64,000 bases of DNA from Ensifer sp. USDA 6670 (GCA_000421085.1 ATWE01000009.1:62001-126000), one strand, 5' to 3'; numbered from the stretch's first letter, positions 9,481 through 19,311 are shown. The notes: generated by a model from the letters alone, not told the origin. Made by a program: numbers and translations.

Positions 9481-10080
9481 TTTTGCCAGCCCGTTGCAAG
9501 ATCGAACATTGTCAACAGCTTAAACAGTTTGCGGCCATCGATAGTCGACAATCTTTGGTTACTCTCCATGCCAGCATGGCCGAAGCCATAGCGCCGGCCG
9601 CCGGTTCCGGCGCAATTCCCCCAGAGCAACCCGGGCTTTGAAGGGCGCGCCTCCCCCGCCCCGCGCTGAAACTGTAAGATAAAAATCGAGGTGCGAGAAT
9701 TTCACCTTCGCGCTTCAATTGAGATCGCTATGTAAAAGCTACAGCCGCCAAATCTGCCTCGGTTACTGATGTTGCCAGCACCTTGGTCATCTTAGGTGAT
9801 CATTAACTATATGAATTAACGTCTGAAAATTCACAAACGGAAGTCAATTAACTTTATGCTTCCGTCATCCAGACGCCAATTTCCACGCTCCCTCACTATC
9901 AATAGGTTTCCCGTATCGATGATGAGACTGAAAGCGGAAATTGGTGCCTGAGGCGCTTGAAAGCCCTGGATTTCAGCGCATGCCGCTCACCGCCAGCGAC
10001 AGGGACAAGGCCTAGAGACGTTTACAAACGATCGTTTTCTGATCCACGTCTTATTTGTACAAACCGGTCCGAAAAAACCG
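9480..10080. other. Non-coding junk between repC1 fragments
   Basis: No convincing gene is present. The stretch 9720-9860 is markedly more AT-rich than its surroundings. An imperfect inverted repeat (CCAATTTCCACGCT near 9872 and AGCGGAAATTGG near 9930) may be a mobile-element end. The region lies inside what was once repC1. Confidence 0.4.
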
Positions 10081-10215
10081 ATGGCACGAGCTGCAACCCT
10101 CAGCCCCCCTGCCCTGCTGCAAAGGCGGATCGGATACGCCCGCGCGTCGACGGACGATCAACTCAACGACGCGCAGGTCGACGAGTTGCGGGCGGCCGGT
10201 TGCCACCGGAACACT
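10081..10215 (+). pseudogene. Serine recombinase (resolvase) N-terminal fragment
   Basis: The frame reads RRIGYARASTDDQLNDAQVDELRAAGC in outline, the conserved N-terminus of Tn3-type resolvases and invertases; the Ser of YARAST is the catalytic serine position. Similarity stops at about 10215, exactly where recognisable repC1 sequence begins on the other strand. It is a truncated relic of a transposon that inserted into or recombined with repC1. Only about 35 residues remain, so it cannot be active. Confidence 0.65.
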
Positions 10216-10809
10216 TCGGAGTGCGTCGGAGAGCGCGGTATCCTGCTCACAAGTTCGATGTAGATCTCTTCGATGGCGCCCCAGTTCCCCATGCACCCCT
10301 CTTCGATCGCGGCCGTAGAGAGCTTGCGAACATCACGACGGCAAACGGTCAGGCTTTCCTTCTTGGCTTTGTGGAAGGTTGCCCGATCGCCAGCGACCTC
10401 TGCGCCACGCGGCGAGTTCTTCGGCACGCAGCAGGACCGGTGAAATGTCGAAGCCAAGTGTGCTTTCAATCTCACCTGCCCGGTCTCTTCGCGCGTAGCG
10501 CTTGCTATTGGCACTATCCTTACGGACGATGAGGCCTGTGAGAGAAGCAGGGCAAGGTGCGTGTGGAGTGTCGCGCCAGCAATGCCGTTGGCGAAGTGTC
10601 AGCTGCGCATTCGATGGGAAAGCTCAACAGCGCGCCGAGCACAGCCAGGCTGCAGTCCAAGCAATCCCCTCGCTTCCGAGGCGCCCCGAAAGACTTCCAC
10701 TTATCTGCCGATTTGCCGGCTTGATCTCGGTCGTCGCAATCTGTCGCCGAACCAAGGCAAGCGCCATCGGCCGCCGCCCCAAAGGTGTCGTCACACTTCC
10801 ACTCTGCAT
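10216..10809 (-). pseudogene. repC: Broken repC of replicon 1 (N-terminal and middle part)
   Basis: The start matches the intact RepC of this window: MQSGSVTTPLGRRPMALAL against MESGSVTTPFGRRSMTLAL. Similarity then continues only by changing frame several times: a KWKSFG...LAVLGALLSF piece, a RKDSANSKRYARR piece, and an LTVCRRDVRKL...GNWGAIEE piece. Part of the winged-helix region is deleted. RepC is the replication initiator of repABC plasmids, with the origin inside the gene. This copy cannot make a functional initiator. It ends at the resolvase fragment, and a short tail survives at 9273-9370. Confidence 0.85.
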
Positions 10810-10903
10810 TCTCCTTCACCTTCAAAGAGGCAAAAGAAATCCGCTCGCCCGAAACGGCGCCAAAGACTCTTGCTACGATTCTGGAAATGCGCTTCTCGAG
10901 AAG

Positions 10904-10954
10904 CTGGATCAAAGAGAGGCTTCCACGACGGCAACGTTTAGGAGCCTTTTTCTT
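10904..10954 (+). ncRNA. Candidate ctRNA (IncA/RepE) of replicon 1
   Basis: The repB1-repC1 gap holds a plus-strand promoter-like pair (TTGCTA at 10870 and TTCTCG about 17 bases later). This is followed by a hairpin ending in GGAGCCTTTTTCTTTT. Replicon 2 has the same layout. In repABC plasmids this site encodes the counter-transcribed RNA that represses repC and sets incompatibility. Here its cis target repC is broken. RNA ends are estimated. Confidence 0.55.
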
Positions 10955-10985
10955 TTGCTACGCTTCCCCAAAACCCTGACAGCTG

Positions 10986-12017
10986 TCAGGGCTCTGATTT
11001 TTCTCGCTGGCGGTCAAAGCGTACAGCAAGGCCCGGCAGCTCTGCCTCAACAAACTTCAAGAACTCGATCCCGAGCGATCCCTCGGCCGAAATTCGGATC
11101 TCTTTCGAAGACATCACCAAGGCGCCAAGCGTTGTGCCGTTGCCATCCAAAAGCGGAGTCGACACCGCCCCCTTGGTGGCAGTTGGCTTGATTGCGTTCA
11201 GGACGCGTTGAAACCTTTGGTCAGAGGTTTCAACACCGTCGCCCTTCCTGCTCAACGCAGCCCGAATGGAATCCAGGGCCCCACGGTCCGCAGCAACCGC
11301 CTTCGCAAGATCGAGCCAACGGGGCCGGCCGATCTTTGGTGCCCGCCCGATGGCCTCGATAACGTCTGCCGGAACGGTCCGGTAGACGTTACGCATGCGC
11401 GCCAGTTCAGCGTCCTCAATGCATAGCGCTGCGTAAATGTAGCGTGGCTTAATCCCCGTCTCGTCCATCCGCGATGCGAACAGAGCGCGCTCGATCCAGG
11501 TCAGGTCCTGCCTGCTGGCATTCTCAATCCCTTGCGCAAGAACGAGATCGAGGTCGGAAATTTCGACCTCGATGGCACGAACCGGCCTGCCGAGCTGCTT
11601 TGCGGCAAACCAACGCCGGTGGCCGTAGACGATCTGATAGCGACCAGGCGAAGAGGGGTGTTTCCGCACCTGGACAGGAACCTTCTGCCCTTCAGTCTCA
11701 ATTGAGCGCTTGAAGACCTCGAAGCTCGTATCGTCATCGTCCGGCAGGCGATCCGGGTAAGGGGAGGGATCAATGAGGGAAGTATCCAGCTCGCGAACCG
11801 CACCACCGCCCGACTCAACGATTGCCTTTAACCGATCTCGCTCTGTTCGGATGTCATCGATCGCCCGGTGGGCCGCACCGATGACACCAGCCCCGACACG
11901 ATTACCCGCGGATGGGGCGGGAGGCGCTGCCTGCAGATCGCTCTCCAACCTGTTCTCCAGCTCTGCGGAGAGCTGTCCGAAGCTGGCGACTATCGACTTA
12001 CGAGAGGATTTGCTCAT
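10986..12017 (-). CDS. repB: RepB, ParB-like partition protein (replicon 1)
   Basis: This 343-residue RepB has the ParB-family nuclease-like core: LDTSLIDPSPYPDRLPDD, then VPVQVRKHP and YQIVYGHRRWFAAKQLG, with IENASRQDLTWIERA following. A helix-turn-helix region lies in the middle. RepB binds parS sites and works with RepA to segregate the plasmid. The start overlaps the repA1 stop by four bases (ATGA), so the two are coupled. The gene looks intact although the repC that should follow is destroyed. This leaves a partition cassette without its own replication initiator. Confidence 0.93.
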   Translation of the reverse strand: MSKSSRKSIVASFGQLSAELENRLESDLQAAPPAPSAGNRVGAGVIGAAHRAIDDIRTERDRLKAIVESGGGAVRELDTSLIDPSPYPDRLPDDDDTSFEVFKRSIETEGQKVPVQVRKHPSSPGRYQIVYGHRRWFAAKQLGRPVRAIEVEISDLDLVLAQGIENASRQDLTWIERALFASRMDETGIKPRYIYAALCIEDAELARMRNVYRTVPADVIEAIGRAPKIGRPRWLDLAKAVAADRGALDSIRAALSRKGDGVETSDQRFQRVLNAIKPTATKGAVSTPLLDGNGTTLGALVMSSKEIRISAEGSLGIEFLKFVEAELPGLAVRFDRQREKSEP

Positions 12018-13237
12018 GTCCGCCCCCAGCTGTCGTTGATTAGGCGAACGATCGCCTCGTTCACGGCGTCTACCGCCTCGCGGGCACGCTTATGGGTTTC
12101 ACGGCCGATCTGCCCCATTTCGAGCTCGTAAATTGAGCGTTTTGCGAGGCCAGCAGCCTCGACAGCAGTGCTTTCGATGGCCGTCGGCAACAATACGTCA
12201 GTGCCGAACAGGTGCCGAAGCATCGCCACCACCTGAGACTGCGGGGCATCGTTTGGGTCGTGTCTGGTCACCAGATACCGGATGAAGTCCTGATCAAGTT
12301 GGGCGCCGGTCTCATTCAAGACGCTAATAAGGTCGCCCATCATAAGAAGGAACTGGCTCATCGACGCGACGTCCAGCATGGCTGGATGCACCGTTATGAT
12401 CATGCTGGTCGCCGCGTATATCGCGCTCAACGTCAGAAAGCCGAGCGACGGCGGAGTGTCCAGGATTACAACGTCGTAGTCCGCCTCGACTTCCGAAAGG
12501 GCGAGCTTCAATCGCTCGAAGAAAATCGCGCCGGAGCTCTGCTTGTTCGCAAGAACGCGTGGAGTTTCGTGCTCATACTCCATCACCTCCAGATTGCCCG
12601 GAATTAGGTCGATGCCTTCGAAGTATGTCTTGCGAATGATATCGCGGATTGGGCGGCGTTCGGCTTCGTCATATCGCAAGGCGGCATAGATCGTCTCATT
12701 TGACCCAACGTCGACTTCCGGCTGGGCTCCGAACAAAGCGGACAAGGACGCTTGAGGGTCCAAGTCCAGTGCGAGGACGCGATAGCCGTGAAGGGCTAAA
12801 TAGTGCGAAAGGTGGACACACGTAGTGGTTTTTGCGCTGCCACCCTTGAAGTTGGCTATTGCAAGAACCTGAAGGTGCTCGCCGGCGCGCCGGCGAGGGA
12901 GGAACCGCGGGGCATCCGCAGGTTTCTGCTTTGCAAAGAATTCACGCAGTTCATTGATCTGGGCAAGCGTATAGACGCGATGGTTATTCTCCAGCCTGCT
13001 GGGCACAGGTCCACGACCCTCGGTGGACATGAGTTTCAGAGTGGAATCGGGTATAGATGTAAGCTTTGAAACTTCGTTGGTCAAAAACGGACGCAGCGTC
13101 TTTTCGGATTTCGGCGGATACATGCGAGTTCTGAGCTGCTGCAACTGCGCGGACAGCAGCCCTGCATGCAGCATTATTTTGCCGCCGGCATCTTCCTTGG
13201 TGCCGACGACTGATTCTACTCGGTTTGCTATCGCCAT
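12014..13237 (-). CDS. repA: RepA, ParA-like partition ATPase (replicon 1)
   Basis: The 407-residue protein has an N-terminal helix-turn-helix region (SKLTSIPDSTLKLM). It also has a deviant Walker motif NFKGGSAKTTT, DLDPQASLSALFG, and VVILDTPPSLGFL, all typical of RepA/ParA. RepA drives segregation with RepB and represses its own operon. The ATG at 13237 is preceded by AAGAGGAA; an upstream in-frame start at 13297 lacks such a site. It is divergent from traI, as in Ti plasmids, and has a 17-bp palindrome upstream at 13327-13343 shared with replicon 2. Confidence 0.93.
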   Translation of the reverse strand: MAIANRVESVVGTKEDAGGKIMLHAGLLSAQLQQLRTRMYPPKSEKTLRPFLTNEVSKLTSIPDSTLKLMSTEGRGPVPSRLENNHRVYTLAQINELREFFAKQKPADAPRFLPRRRAGEHLQVLAIANFKGGSAKTTTCVHLSHYLALHGYRVLALDLDPQASLSALFGAQPEVDVGSNETIYAALRYDEAERRPIRDIIRKTYFEGIDLIPGNLEVMEYEHETPRVLANKQSSGAIFFERLKLALSEVEADYDVVILDTPPSLGFLTLSAIYAATSMIITVHPAMLDVASMSQFLLMMGDLISVLNETGAQLDQDFIRYLVTRHDPNDAPQSQVVAMLRHLFGTDVLLPTAIESTAVEAAGLAKRSIYELEMGQIGRETHKRAREAVDAVNEAIVRLINDSWGRT

Positions 13238-13326
13238 CTGTTCCTCTTGGCGGCTTTCTGCCGGTTTACCGGCCTTTGCCCGCCAAAGATAGAACACGAT
13301 TCTCCTAACCGGTCCAGAACTTTAGG

Positions 13327-13343
13327 GTTAACGAACGGTTAAC
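13327..13343. promoter_or_regulatory. 17-bp palindrome upstream of repA1
   Basis: GTTAACGAACGGTTAAC has GTTAAC arms around a 5-base centre. Its complement, GTTAACCGTTCGTTAAC, matches the site upstream of repA2 at 15 of 17 positions. A RepA operator or partition site is likely (inferred). Confidence 0.55.
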
Positions 13344-13515
13344 AACCCCGGAGAACCTACAGCACCGTATTTTCGCTTTTTGTAGTTCTCTCTGAGACTT
13401 AGCCCAACTTCGCTATCAGCTCGATCCCCAATTGTTCCCCTGTGAATCCTAGAAATAGGTTCGCCCAGCCAAACCGTCCTTCACTCAACCAGTGCCCGAC
13501 TCACTCGACAAGCCC

Positions 13516-13531
13516 TTGTAGGATTCTACAA
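13516..13531. promoter_or_regulatory. Candidate TraR box upstream of traI
   Basis: TTGTAGGATTCTACAA is an inverted repeat with 6-base arms, 62 bases before traI. LuxR-type regulators such as TraR bind palindromes of about this size. The left half, GTAGGATTC, recurs before traC and before the WGR gene. TraR binding is inferred. Confidence 0.45.
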
Positions 13532-13592
13532 CTGCACCTCAATCCCGATCCGTGCTGATTTCGCCGCCGACCAAACAACGACGGAGAAATTC

Positions 13593-14213
13593 ATGCAGAT
13601 TCTCGCGATCTCAAAGCCGCGAAATATCGAAGAAGCCCGACTTCTCCATAGCCATCACCAACTGCGCGCCCGCGTCTTTTCCGATCGTTTGGGTTGGGAA
13701 GTCAATGTCGCAGGCGGCTGTGAGTCGGATGCTTTCGACGATCTTCAACCGACCTACATCCTGGCCGTGTCGAGCAGCGGTCGAGTGGTTGGATGTGCGC
13801 GTCTGCTTCCCGCGCTCGGCCCGACGATGGTGGCTAACGTTTTCCCCTCGCTCCTTTCTGCCGGTCACCTCAACGCTCATTCCTCCATGGTCGAGAGCTC
13901 GCGCTTTTGCGTGGATACCTCCCTTGCCGAGGGCAGGGGAGACGGCTCCATTCATGAGGCCACACTCACCATGTTCGCTGGGATCATCGAATGGTCGATC
14001 GCGAGCGCCTTCACCGAGATCGTCACCGTGACGGATCTTCGGTTCGAACGGATCCTCGCCCGCGTTGCTTGGCCACTTCAGCGCATTGGCGAGCCAAGGA
14101 GGATCGGAGCGACCGTAGCGGTGGCGGGCACTCTGCCGGCAAACCCGGACACATTCATGAAGCTCCGCCCCGCCAGCTACCGCTCTCAAATTGTCAGCGC
14201 TTTTGGCCAATAA
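13593..14213 (+). CDS. traI: TraI, acyl-homoserine-lactone synthase
   Basis: The 206-residue protein is a LuxI-family autoinducer synthase. It uses S-adenosylmethionine and acyl-ACP to make the N-acyl-homoserine lactone sensed by TraR. The N-terminal block has the invariant RARVF and FSDRLGW elements, then a FDD..PTY stretch, GCARLLP, and ESSRFCVD, matching family signature residues. It follows a GGAGAA site. As in Ti plasmids it is the first gene of the trb operon and is divergent from repA, so quorum signalling can couple copy number and transfer. It is unrelated to the TraI relaxase of F-type plasmids. Confidence 0.93.
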   Translation: MQILAISKPRNIEEARLLHSHHQLRARVFSDRLGWEVNVAGGCESDAFDDLQPTYILAVSSSGRVVGCARLLPALGPTMVANVFPSLLSAGHLNAHSSMVESSRFCVDTSLAEGRGDGSIHEATLTMFAGIIEWSIASAFTEIVTVTDLRFERILARVAWPLQRIGEPRRIGATVAVAGTLPANPDTFMKLRPASYRSQIVSAFGQ

Positions 14214-14229
14214 GCTTAAGGAGAACTCA

Positions 14230-15207
14230 GTGATACAGCTTCGCTCTCATCCTCGTCTTGTCCGCAAACTTCAGGAAGCACTCGGCGATCAGCTATGCGT
14301 AGCACTGGATGACGCGACCGTCGTCGAGATCATGCTCAATCCCGACGGAAAGCTCTTCATCGAACGCTTTGGGCATGGCGTCGCGCCGGCTGGCGAGATG
14401 TCCCCGGCCGCTGCGGAAATGGTGATCGGGACCGTTGCGCACGCGCTTCAGTCCGAGGTCGGCACGGAACAGCCGATTGTCTCGGGTGAGCTGCCGATTG
14501 GCGGCCACCGGTTCGAAGGTCTGTTGCCGCCTGTCGTCGCCGGCCCTGCGTTCACGATTCGCCGTCGTGCCTCGCGTCTTATCCCACTGGACGACTACGT
14601 GCGTTCCGACGTGATGACGGAGTACCAAGCCTCGACGATCCGCAGCGCAATTTCCGCGAGGCTTAACATCATCATTTCCGGAGGCACCGGTTCCGGCAAG
14701 ACGACGCTCGCGAACGCAGTCATCGCTGAAATAGTCAAATCCGCACCGGAGGATCGCTTGGTCATCCTAGAGGACACCGCCGAAATCCAATGCGAGGCCG
14801 AGAATGCCGTTCTCCTCCACACAAGCGATACGGTCGATATGGTGCGGCTCCTGAAGAGTACGATGCGCCTGAGGCCGGACAGGATCGTCGTCGGAGAGGT
14901 CCGTGATGGCGCGGCCCTGACATTACTCAAGGCCTGGAACACCGGCCATCCCGGTGGTGTGGCAACCATCCACTCAAACACCGCCATGTCAGCGCTACGC
15001 CGTCTTGAGCAACTCACCGCGGAAGCCAGCCAGCAACCGATGCACGAGGTGATCGGTGAAGCGGTCGACCTCATTGTGTCAATCGAGCGGACGCCACGTG
15101 GTCGCCGCGTACGCGACGTCATCGAGGTCGAGCGGTTCGTCAACGGACAATACGAGATCGAATCCCACCAACTCACCGAAGAACAGGAGGCGCGCAATGT
15201 CGCGTAA
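14230..15207 (+). CDS. trbB: TrbB, VirB11-type secretion ATPase
   Basis: This 325-residue ATPase has Walker [15 protein letters not shown], the Asp box [10 protein letters not shown], Walker B-like [12 protein letters not shown] and the His box GVATIHSN of the VirB11/PulE family. It powers pilus assembly and substrate transfer in the trb type IV secretion system. The GTG at 14230 is chosen because AGGAGAA stands just before it; the frame is open upstream but overlaps traI. The last 11 bases overlap trbC. Confidence 0.93.
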   Translation: MIQLRSHPRLVRKLQEALGDQLCVALDDATVVEIMLNPDGKLFIERFGHGVAPAGEMSPAAAEMVIGTVAHALQSEVGTEQPIVSGELPIGGHRFEGLLPPVVAGPAFTIRRRASRLIPLDDYVRSDVMTEYQASTIRSAISARLNIIISGGTGSGKTTLANAVIAEIVKSAPEDRLVILEDTAEIQCEAENAVLLHTSDTVDMVRLLKSTMRLRPDRIVVGEVRDGAALTLLKAWNTGHPGGVATIHSNTAMSALRRLEQLTAEASQQPMHEVIGEAVDLIVSIERTPRGRRVRDVIEVERFVNGQYEIESHQLTEEQEARNVA

Positions 15208-15580
15208 GAGTGCAGTCGTCGCTATCGCATTCCTCGCGACGCCCATCGTTTTCGGCGCGGTCGCGCCGGCGTTTGCCAGCTCCGGTGGCAGCCTTCCATG
15301 GGAAGGGCCGCTGCAGCAGATCCAGGAGTCGATCACCGGTCCGGTCGCCGGCGCCATCGCGTTGGCAGCGGTGGCTATCGCCGGCGGCATGCTGATCTTC
15401 GGCGGCGAGCTCAACGATTTTGCGCGGCGGCTCGTCTATGTCGTGCTTGTCGCCGGCATCCTGCTCGGGGCCACCAACATCGTCGGCCTGTTCGGCGCAA
15501 CCGGCGCCTCGATTGGACTGGCTGACGAGGCGCTCCCATCGGCCATGCAAAATGGAGAACGGGAGGGGGCTCATGGCTGA
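15197..15580 (+). CDS. trbC: TrbC, pilin precursor
   Basis: This small protein of 127 residues has an N-terminal signal sequence (about residues 1-27, ending near APAFASS) and two hydrophobic segments, [17 protein letters not shown] and [15 protein letters not shown]. This is the form of VirB2/TrbC major pilins. In the RP4 system TrbC is trimmed and cyclised by TraF, whose homologue is encoded at 28416. An AGGAGG site lies just before the start within trbB, and the end overlaps trbD by eight bases. Confidence 0.9.
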   Translation: MSRKSAVVAIAFLATPIVFGAVAPAFASSGGSLPWEGPLQQIQESITGPVAGAIALAAVAIAGGMLIFGGELNDFARRLVYVVLVAGILLGATNIVGLFGATGASIGLADEALPSAMQNGEREGAHG

Positions 15581-15872
15581 GTCCTTGTCCGCACTGCAGC
15601 GCAATCGGATCCATCGCGCGCTTTCACGTCCCAATCTTTTGATGGGCGCCGATCGGGAACTGGTGCTGCTTACCGGTCTCGCCGCAGTCATCCTGATTTT
15701 CGTGGTGCTGACCATCTACTCGGCGCTCTTCGGGATCGCGGTCTGGATCGTGGTCCTCGGACTGCTGCGGATGATGGCAAAATCGGATCCGCTGATGCGG
15801 CAGGTCTATATCAGGCATATTTCCTACAAACCTTACTACAAGGCGACCACGTCTCCGTGGCGGCGATATTGA
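15573..15872 (+). CDS. trbD: TrbD, inner-membrane mating-pair protein
   Basis: This 99-residue protein is VirB3-like: one strongly hydrophobic hairpin ([25 protein letters not shown] and the segment after it) follows a short polar N-terminus. TrbD sits in the inner membrane and partners the VirB4-like TrbE encoded ten bases downstream. It begins inside the end of trbC with a GGAGGGGG site. Confidence 0.9.
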   Translation: MAESLSALQRNRIHRALSRPNLLMGADRELVLLTGLAAVILIFVVLTIYSALFGIAVWIVVLGLLRMMAKSDPLMRQVYIRHISYKPYYKATTSPWRRY

Positions 15873-15882
15873 GGAGGCTGGC

Positions 15883-18339
15883 ATGGTCGCTCTCAAACGC
15901 TTTCGGGCAACTAGCCCTTCCTTCGCAGATCTCGTCCCCTATGCCGGCTTGGTCGACAACGGCGTCCTTCTGCTGAAGGACGGAAGCCTGATGGCCGGCT
16001 GGTACTTTGCCGGGCCTGACTCCGAAAGCGCCACCGATCTTGAGCGCAACGAACTGTCGCGCCAGATTAACGCAATCCTGTCCCGGCTCGGGAGCGGCTG
16101 GATGATCCAGGTCGAGGCCGTCCGTATTCCCACGTACGATTATCCCACAGAAGACCGCTGCCATTTCCCCGATGCTGTCACACGCGCGATCGACGCGGAG
16201 CGCCGGGCGCATTTCGCGCGTGAGCAGGGGCATTTCGAGAGCAAGCACGCGCTTATCCTCACCTACCGGCCGCTCGAATCCAAAAAGACGGCGCTCAGCA
16301 AATACCTCTACTCGGACGAGGAAAGCCGTAAGAAGAGCTATGGCGACATGGTCCTCTTCATCTTCAAGAACGCCACCCGCGAGCTCGAGCAATATTTGGC
16401 GAACACGCTGTCGGTTCGGCGCATGGAAACGCGGGAGGTTGGCGAAAGAGGAGGGGAGCGTGTCGCCCGCTATGACGAACTGCTTCAATTCGTCCGTTTC
16501 TGCATTACCGGCGAGAATCATCCGATCCGGCTGCCGGACGCTCCCATGTATCTCGACTGGATTGCCACGGCTGAGCTTGAACATGGACTGACGCCGAAGG
16601 TCGAGAACCGATACCTCGGAGTCGTTGCGATCGACGGGCTGCCGGCGGAGAGCTGGCCGGGCATCCTCAACAGCCTTGACCTGATGCCGCTCTCTTATCG
16701 CTGGTCGTCGCGCTTCATCTTCCTCGATGCCGAGGAGGCCCGGCAAAAGCTGGAACGCACCCGCAAGAAGTGGCAGCAGAAGGTCCGGCCGTTCTTCGAC
16801 CAGCTCTTCCAGAGGCAAAGCCGGTCAGTCGATCAGGACGCCATGACGATGGTAGCCGAGACAGAGGATGCGATCGCGCAAGCATCGTCGCAGCTTGTCG
16901 CCTACGGCTATTACACCCCCGTGATCATTCTCTTCGACGGTGATCGGAAAGCATTGCAGGAAAAAGCCGAGGCGATCCGCCGGCTGATCCAGGCGGAAGG
17001 TTTCGGTGCGAGGATCGAAACGCTCAACGCGACTGACGCCTATCTCGGGAGCCTGCCGGGCAATTGGTACTGCAATATCCGCGAACCCTTAATCAACACC
17101 AGCAACCTCGCGGACCTAGTTCCGCTCAATTCGGTCTGGTCCGGAAACCCCATCGCACCTTGCCCATTCTATCCATCCAATTCTCCGCCGCTGATGCAGG
17201 TCGCGAGCGGCTCGACGCCGTTTCGGCTCAACCTGCATGTCGATGACGTCGGCCATACGCTAATCTTCGGTCCGACCGGCTCCGGCAAGTCGACACTCCT
17301 GGCGCTGATCGCGGCACAGTTCCGGCGTTATAGCGGCGCCCAGATCTTCGCCTTCGATAAAGGAAGTTCGCTGTTGCCGCTGACGTTCGCCGCGCAGGGC
17401 GATCATTACGAGATCGGCGGCGATGTGCGGGATACAGGACCCGCACTTGCGTTCTGCCCCCTGTCCGATCTCGAAAGTGACGCTGACCGGGCTTGGGCGA
17501 CAGAATGGATTGAGATGCTGGTCGCGCTGCAGGGCATCACCATCACCCCCGATCATCGCAACGCCATCTCCCGCCAGGTCGGCCTGATGGCGAGCGCGCC
17601 AGGCCGATCGATTTCCGATTTCGTGAGCGGGGTACAGATGCGAGAGATCAAGGACGCGCTGCATCATTACACAGTCGATGGCCCGATGGGGCAACTTCTC
17701 GACGCCGAGCAGGATGGCCTCACCCTCGGCACCTTCCAGACCTTCGAGATCGAGCAGCTCATGAACTTGGGCGAACGAAATCTCGTGCCAGTGCTGACCT
17801 ATCTGTTCCGGCGGATCGAGAAGCGGCTCGATGGCTCTCCAAGCCTGATTGTGCTTGACGAGGCCTGGCTGATGCTCGGGCATCCAGTGTTCCGAGCCAA
17901 GATCCGCGAATGGCTGAAGGTGCTGCGCAAGGCAAATTGCGCCGTCGTGCTGGCCACCCAGTCGATCTCGGACGCCGAGCGGTCGGGGATCATCGACGTT
18001 CTGAAAGAATCCTGCCCAACGAAGATTTGCCTGCCGAATGGCGCTGCTCGAGAACCGGGCACGCGCGAGTTCTACGAGCGGCTAGGGTTCAACGAGCGCC
18101 AGATCGAGATCGTTTCGAACGCCACCCTCAAGCGCGAATACTATGTCGTCACGCCCGAGGGCCGGCGGCTCTTCGACATGGCGCTCGGTCCTGTGGCGCT
18201 CAGCTTCGTAGGCGCATCCGGCAAGGAAGACTTGAAGCAGATCCGCACACTTCATTCCGAACACGGCCATGACTGGCCGGCCCACTGGCTTCAGATGAGA
18301 GGAGTTCACGATGCCGCATCGCTGCTCAATGTCGCATAG
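15883..18339 (+). CDS. trbE: TrbE, VirB4-type secretion ATPase
   Basis: This large ATPase of 818 residues has Walker A GPTGSGKSTLLAL near residue 467 and Walker B LIVLDEAWLMLG near residue 655. They are preceded by the N-terminal CagE/TrbE/VirB domain. It energises pilus biogenesis and substrate transfer at the inner membrane. The start follows GAGGAGG. The last 29 bases overlap trbJ. Length and motif order are normal for the family, so the gene looks intact. Confidence 0.94.
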   Translation: MVALKRFRATSPSFADLVPYAGLVDNGVLLLKDGSLMAGWYFAGPDSESATDLERNELSRQINAILSRLGSGWMIQVEAVRIPTYDYPTEDRCHFPDAVTRAIDAERRAHFAREQGHFESKHALILTYRPLESKKTALSKYLYSDEESRKKSYGDMVLFIFKNATRELEQYLANTLSVRRMETREVGERGGERVARYDELLQFVRFCITGENHPIRLPDAPMYLDWIATAELEHGLTPKVENRYLGVVAIDGLPAESWPGILNSLDLMPLSYRWSSRFIFLDAEEARQKLERTRKKWQQKVRPFFDQLFQRQSRSVDQDAMTMVAETEDAIAQASSQLVAYGYYTPVIILFDGDRKALQEKAEAIRRLIQAEGFGARIETLNATDAYLGSLPGNWYCNIREPLINTSNLADLVPLNSVWSGNPIAPCPFYPSNSPPLMQVASGSTPFRLNLHVDDVGHTLIFGPTGSGKSTLLALIAAQFRRYSGAQIFAFDKGSSLLPLTFAAQGDHYEIGGDVRDTGPALAFCPLSDLESDADRAWATEWIEMLVALQGITITPDHRNAISRQVGLMASAPGRSISDFVSGVQMREIKDALHHYTVDGPMGQLLDAEQDGLTLGTFQTFEIEQLMNLGERNLVPVLTYLFRRIEKRLDGSPSLIVLDEAWLMLGHPVFRAKIREWLKVLRKANCAVVLATQSISDAERSGIIDVLKESCPTKICLPNGAAREPGTREFYERLGFNERQIEIVSNATLKREYYVVTPEGRRLFDMALGPVALSFVGASGKEDLKQIRTLHSEHGHDWPAHWLQMRGVHDAASLLNVA

Positions 18340-19114
18340 CTTGCCCGCCGGTCTGGCGGTCGTCGCCGTAACTATCTGCAACATCGCGCCGGCCGATGCC
18401 GGCACCGCCACAGGTGTGGCGACCGAGTGGACGCAGGTTCTCAACAATGGCGAGCTGGTTGCGCTGGTCGGGAGATCCGGGGAGCAGATCCAGAACCAAC
18501 TCACGCAGATCAGCCAGCTTGCGCAACAGATCGAAACGCAGCTGAACATCTATCAGAACCTGCTGCAGAACACGGCCACCCTACCATCGCACATGTGGGG
18601 GCAAGTCGAGAGCGACCTCAATCAACTCCGCAGCATCGTCGATCAGGGCCAGGGCATCGCGTTCTCCTTGGGCAACGCCGACGAGGTGCTGCAGCAACGC
18701 TTCCAGAGCTATGCCACCCTGAAGACCAGCCTGCCAAGCAACGAGACGTTCTCCTCGACTTATCAAACCTGGTCCGACACCAACCGCGATACGATTTCCA
18801 GCACGCTGAAGGCGGCAAGCCTCACGGCCGATCAGTTCGATAGCGAGGAGACCACGATGTCCTCGTTGCGCTCGATGTCCGAAACGGCTGACGGGCAAAT
18901 GAAGGCTCTGCAAGTGGGCCACGAAATCGCGGCCCAACAGGTCGCGCAGATGCAGAAGCTCCGCGGTCTCGTCTCGCAGCAGATGACCATGATGGGCACC
19001 TGGCTACAGACCGAGCAGACCGACAAGGACCTGGCACAGGCACGGCGCGAGAAATTCTTCGCGCCTGTGAACCACGGAATCCCTGAAGGCCAGATGATGG
19101 AGCCACGTTGGTGA
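18311..19114 (+). CDS. trbJ: TrbJ, VirB5-like periplasmic mating-pair protein
   Basis: The 267-residue protein has a signal peptide (about residues 1-30, ending near PADAG) followed by a Gln-rich helical region (IQNQLTQISQLAQQIETQL) typical of TrbJ. It is thought to be a minor pilus-tip component of the VirB5 type. An AGGAG site precedes the ATG at 18311 inside trbE. The end overlaps trbK by four bases (GTGA). Confidence 0.9.
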   Translation: MPHRCSMSHSLPAGLAVVAVTICNIAPADAGTATGVATEWTQVLNNGELVALVGRSGEQIQNQLTQISQLAQQIETQLNIYQNLLQNTATLPSHMWGQVESDLNQLRSIVDQGQGIAFSLGNADEVLQQRFQSYATLKTSLPSNETFSSTYQTWSDTNRDTISSTLKAASLTADQFDSEETTMSSLRSMSETADGQMKALQVGHEIAAQQVAQMQKLRGLVSQQMTMMGTWLQTEQTDKDLAQARREKFFAPVNHGIPEGQMMEPRW

Positions 19115-19311
19115 CCCGCATAGCTCTAGTCATCATTGTCGCCAGCCTCGCCAGCGCGGCGGTGACCGCCACCTACTTCGTCCCCGCAAATCCGACTTCA
19201 ACAAAGGAAGTTGAGTCGAAATCGGACCATGAACAGCGGGTTCGAGATTTCTTCAAACCCGCACCGAAACGCGATCTCCATACCGGTCGGGAGATGAAGC
19301 CAAGATGGTGA
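19111..19311 (+). CDS. trbK: TrbK, small entry-exclusion protein
   Basis: This gene codes for 66 residues: one N-terminal hydrophobic segment (IALVIIVASLASAAVTATYF) and a charged tail. Its place between trbJ and trbL and its size match trbK, which in related plasmids blocks entry of a second copy of the same plasmid. The classical lipoprotein cysteine is not present here. GTG at 19111 overlaps the trbJ stop; a TTG three bases earlier is also possible. It overlaps trbL by seven bases. Confidence 0.8.
   Translation: MTRIALVIIVASLASAAVTATYFVPANPTSTKEVESKSDHEQRVRDFFKPAPKRDLHTGREMKPRW

Noticed and set aside
13593-14213. traI as a relaxase gene
   Set aside because: The protein has LuxI-family residues and size; the relaxase is TraA.
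15811-16818. 335-codon open frame antisense to trbE
   Set aside because: Runs against a well-defined VirB4 gene and shows no domain.
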